Shown here one piece after another: positions 63,538-64,000 of a stretch of DNA of 64,000 nucleotides (its first letter is position 1; each line of letters opens with the position of its first letter). This stretch comes from Phytomonospora sp040655735 (lineage in GTDB: Bacteria > Actinomycetota > Actinomycetes > Mycobacteriales > Micromonosporaceae): assembly GCF_040655735.1 (NCBI RefSeq), contig NZ_JBFAKK010000016.1:1-64000 (forward strand). The letters are read 5' to 3'. The position numbers and the translations under genes are program-made. The notes beneath the pieces are model-generated. The model saw only the letters and a list, made by a program, of their open reading frames with translations, had not been told where the DNA came from and did not search any database.

Positions 63538-64000
63538 TCAGAGGCGTTCGAGGCTCTCCCGGAGGCTGGTGGGCAGGTCGAGGTTGACGGTCCAGGCTCC
63601 GGGTTGGAAGCGGTTGGGGCGTTCCAGGAGCACCTTGACTGAGATGCCTGCGTTGAGGAGCACGGTTCGGCGTTCGTCCCAGGTTGTGCGCTTCCACCAA
63701 GCGGTCCAGGTCTCGCCGGTTTCGCGGTACTCGTAGCGGGCCTTGCGGATGCCGACGGTGGCGAGGGCGGCGTACTCGGTCTCGTGGCTGGTGATGGTTT
63801 CCTGGATGATCTCGGCTTGGACTGGTCCCGCGTTCGTCTGGCGTTCGGTGAGGGCGCGGATGGCCTCGCGGAGTTCGGTCATTCGTTCGGTGTTGTCCTC
63901 GCCGGGGACGAAGACACGTTCGCGACGTGGGGCGTCACCGACCTCGTCGAGGAAGAGGTCTTCGACGTACCGATGGAGCCCTTCGGCGGGTACTGGCGTC
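63538..64000 (-). CDS. large serine recombinase/integrase, C-terminal part (runs off the window)
   Basis: The minus-strand frame is open from its stop at 63538 to the right edge, so only the last 154 residues are present. The visible part reads YVEDLFLDEVGDAPRRERVFVPGEDNTERM, in segments, then a coiled coil ALTERQTNAGPVQAEIIQET, then WDERRTVLLNAGISVKVLL. This is the typical end of actinobacterial large serine integrases: the zinc-ribbon/coiled-coil region and the WAA-L-D-RR-x-L closing motif. The catalytic N-terminus would lie beyond 64000. It marks the region as an integrating mobile element. Confidence 0.8.
   Translation of the reverse strand, partial: TPVPAEGLHRYVEDLFLDEVGDAPRRERVFVPGEDNTERMTELREAIRALTERQTNAGPVQAEIIQETITSHETEYAALATVGIRKARYEYRETGETWTAWWKRTTWDERRTVLLNAGISVKVLLERPNRFQPGAWTVNLDLPTSLRESLERL

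Overview
The window is high-GC DNA (mostly near 70% G+C) with GTG/ATG starts and many 4-bp stop/start overlaps. It also carries actinobacterial family markers: two Scr1-type XRE/DUF397 pairs, a TipAS-type MerR regulator, an IdeR/DmdR-type iron box, a PHO box and IcmA. The host is a filamentous or related actinomycete. The sequence alone does not fix the genus. No rRNA, tRNA or CRISPR array was found.

Layout. 1-961: gene-free GC-rich minisatellite DNA. 962-5.6 kb: a cation efflux protein, a cation/proton antiporter, a DUF11-like surface protein, an orphan solute-binding lipoprotein and a DUF3105 protein, closed by a strong hairpin. 5.7-11.2 kb: AlkB, then the phosphate uptake operon pstS-pstC-(small ORF)-pstA-pstB behind a two-unit PHO box. 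11.3-15.9 kb: an Scr1/DUF397 regulatory module with two divergent hypothetical genes, a VOC protein and a TipAS regulator. 16-22.4 kb: a secreted subtilase with a PKD domain, a PP2C-like protein, a large LuxR (LAL) regulator and phoU. 22.3-24.5 kb: three tandem paralogues of an unknown membrane protein. One is intact and two have lost the same internal region; both also carry a C6 tract at the same frame-switch point. 24.5-36.9 kb: an aldo/keto reductase, then a six-gene iron-boxed operon for a catechol siderophore. It encodes the 2,3-dihydroxybenzoate (DHB) pathway, its own DAHP synthase and a C-A-PCP-reductase NRPS. Beside it are a PPTase, an RNA methylase and methylmalonyl-CoA epimerase. 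37-48.4 kb: thiolase, meaB, an Uma2 protein, an FtsX-type ABC exporter with two ATPases, a second Scr1/DUF397 pair, and icmA, whose active-site residues are those of isobutyryl-CoA mutase rather than methylmalonyl-CoA mutase.

48.4-64 kb looks like a mobile element: lower and more variable G+C, a MobF relaxase-helicase, a lower-GC HEPN-like gene, a cluster of small genes divergent from an XRE/helical-repeat regulator, a NUDIX hydrolase, a PD-(D/E)XK-like protein divergent from a tightly coupled three-gene operon of unknown function, and the C-terminal part of a large serine recombinase running off the right edge.

How the genes work together. The siderophore operon has the enzyme set and lysine-type A-domain code expected for a myxochelin-like product (bis-DHB-lysine released by reduction). 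The pst operon and phoU form the phosphate-starvation module. Thiolase, MeaB, the epimerase and IcmA belong to short-chain and branched acyl-CoA metabolism. The most promising candidate for an undescribed system is the operon at 59934-63517 (177, 779 and 237 aa) together with its divergent nuclease-like neighbour. It is cargo of the mobile element, its large protein has only degenerate NTPase motifs, and the first two proteins share a short motif. A defence or conflict role is an inference.
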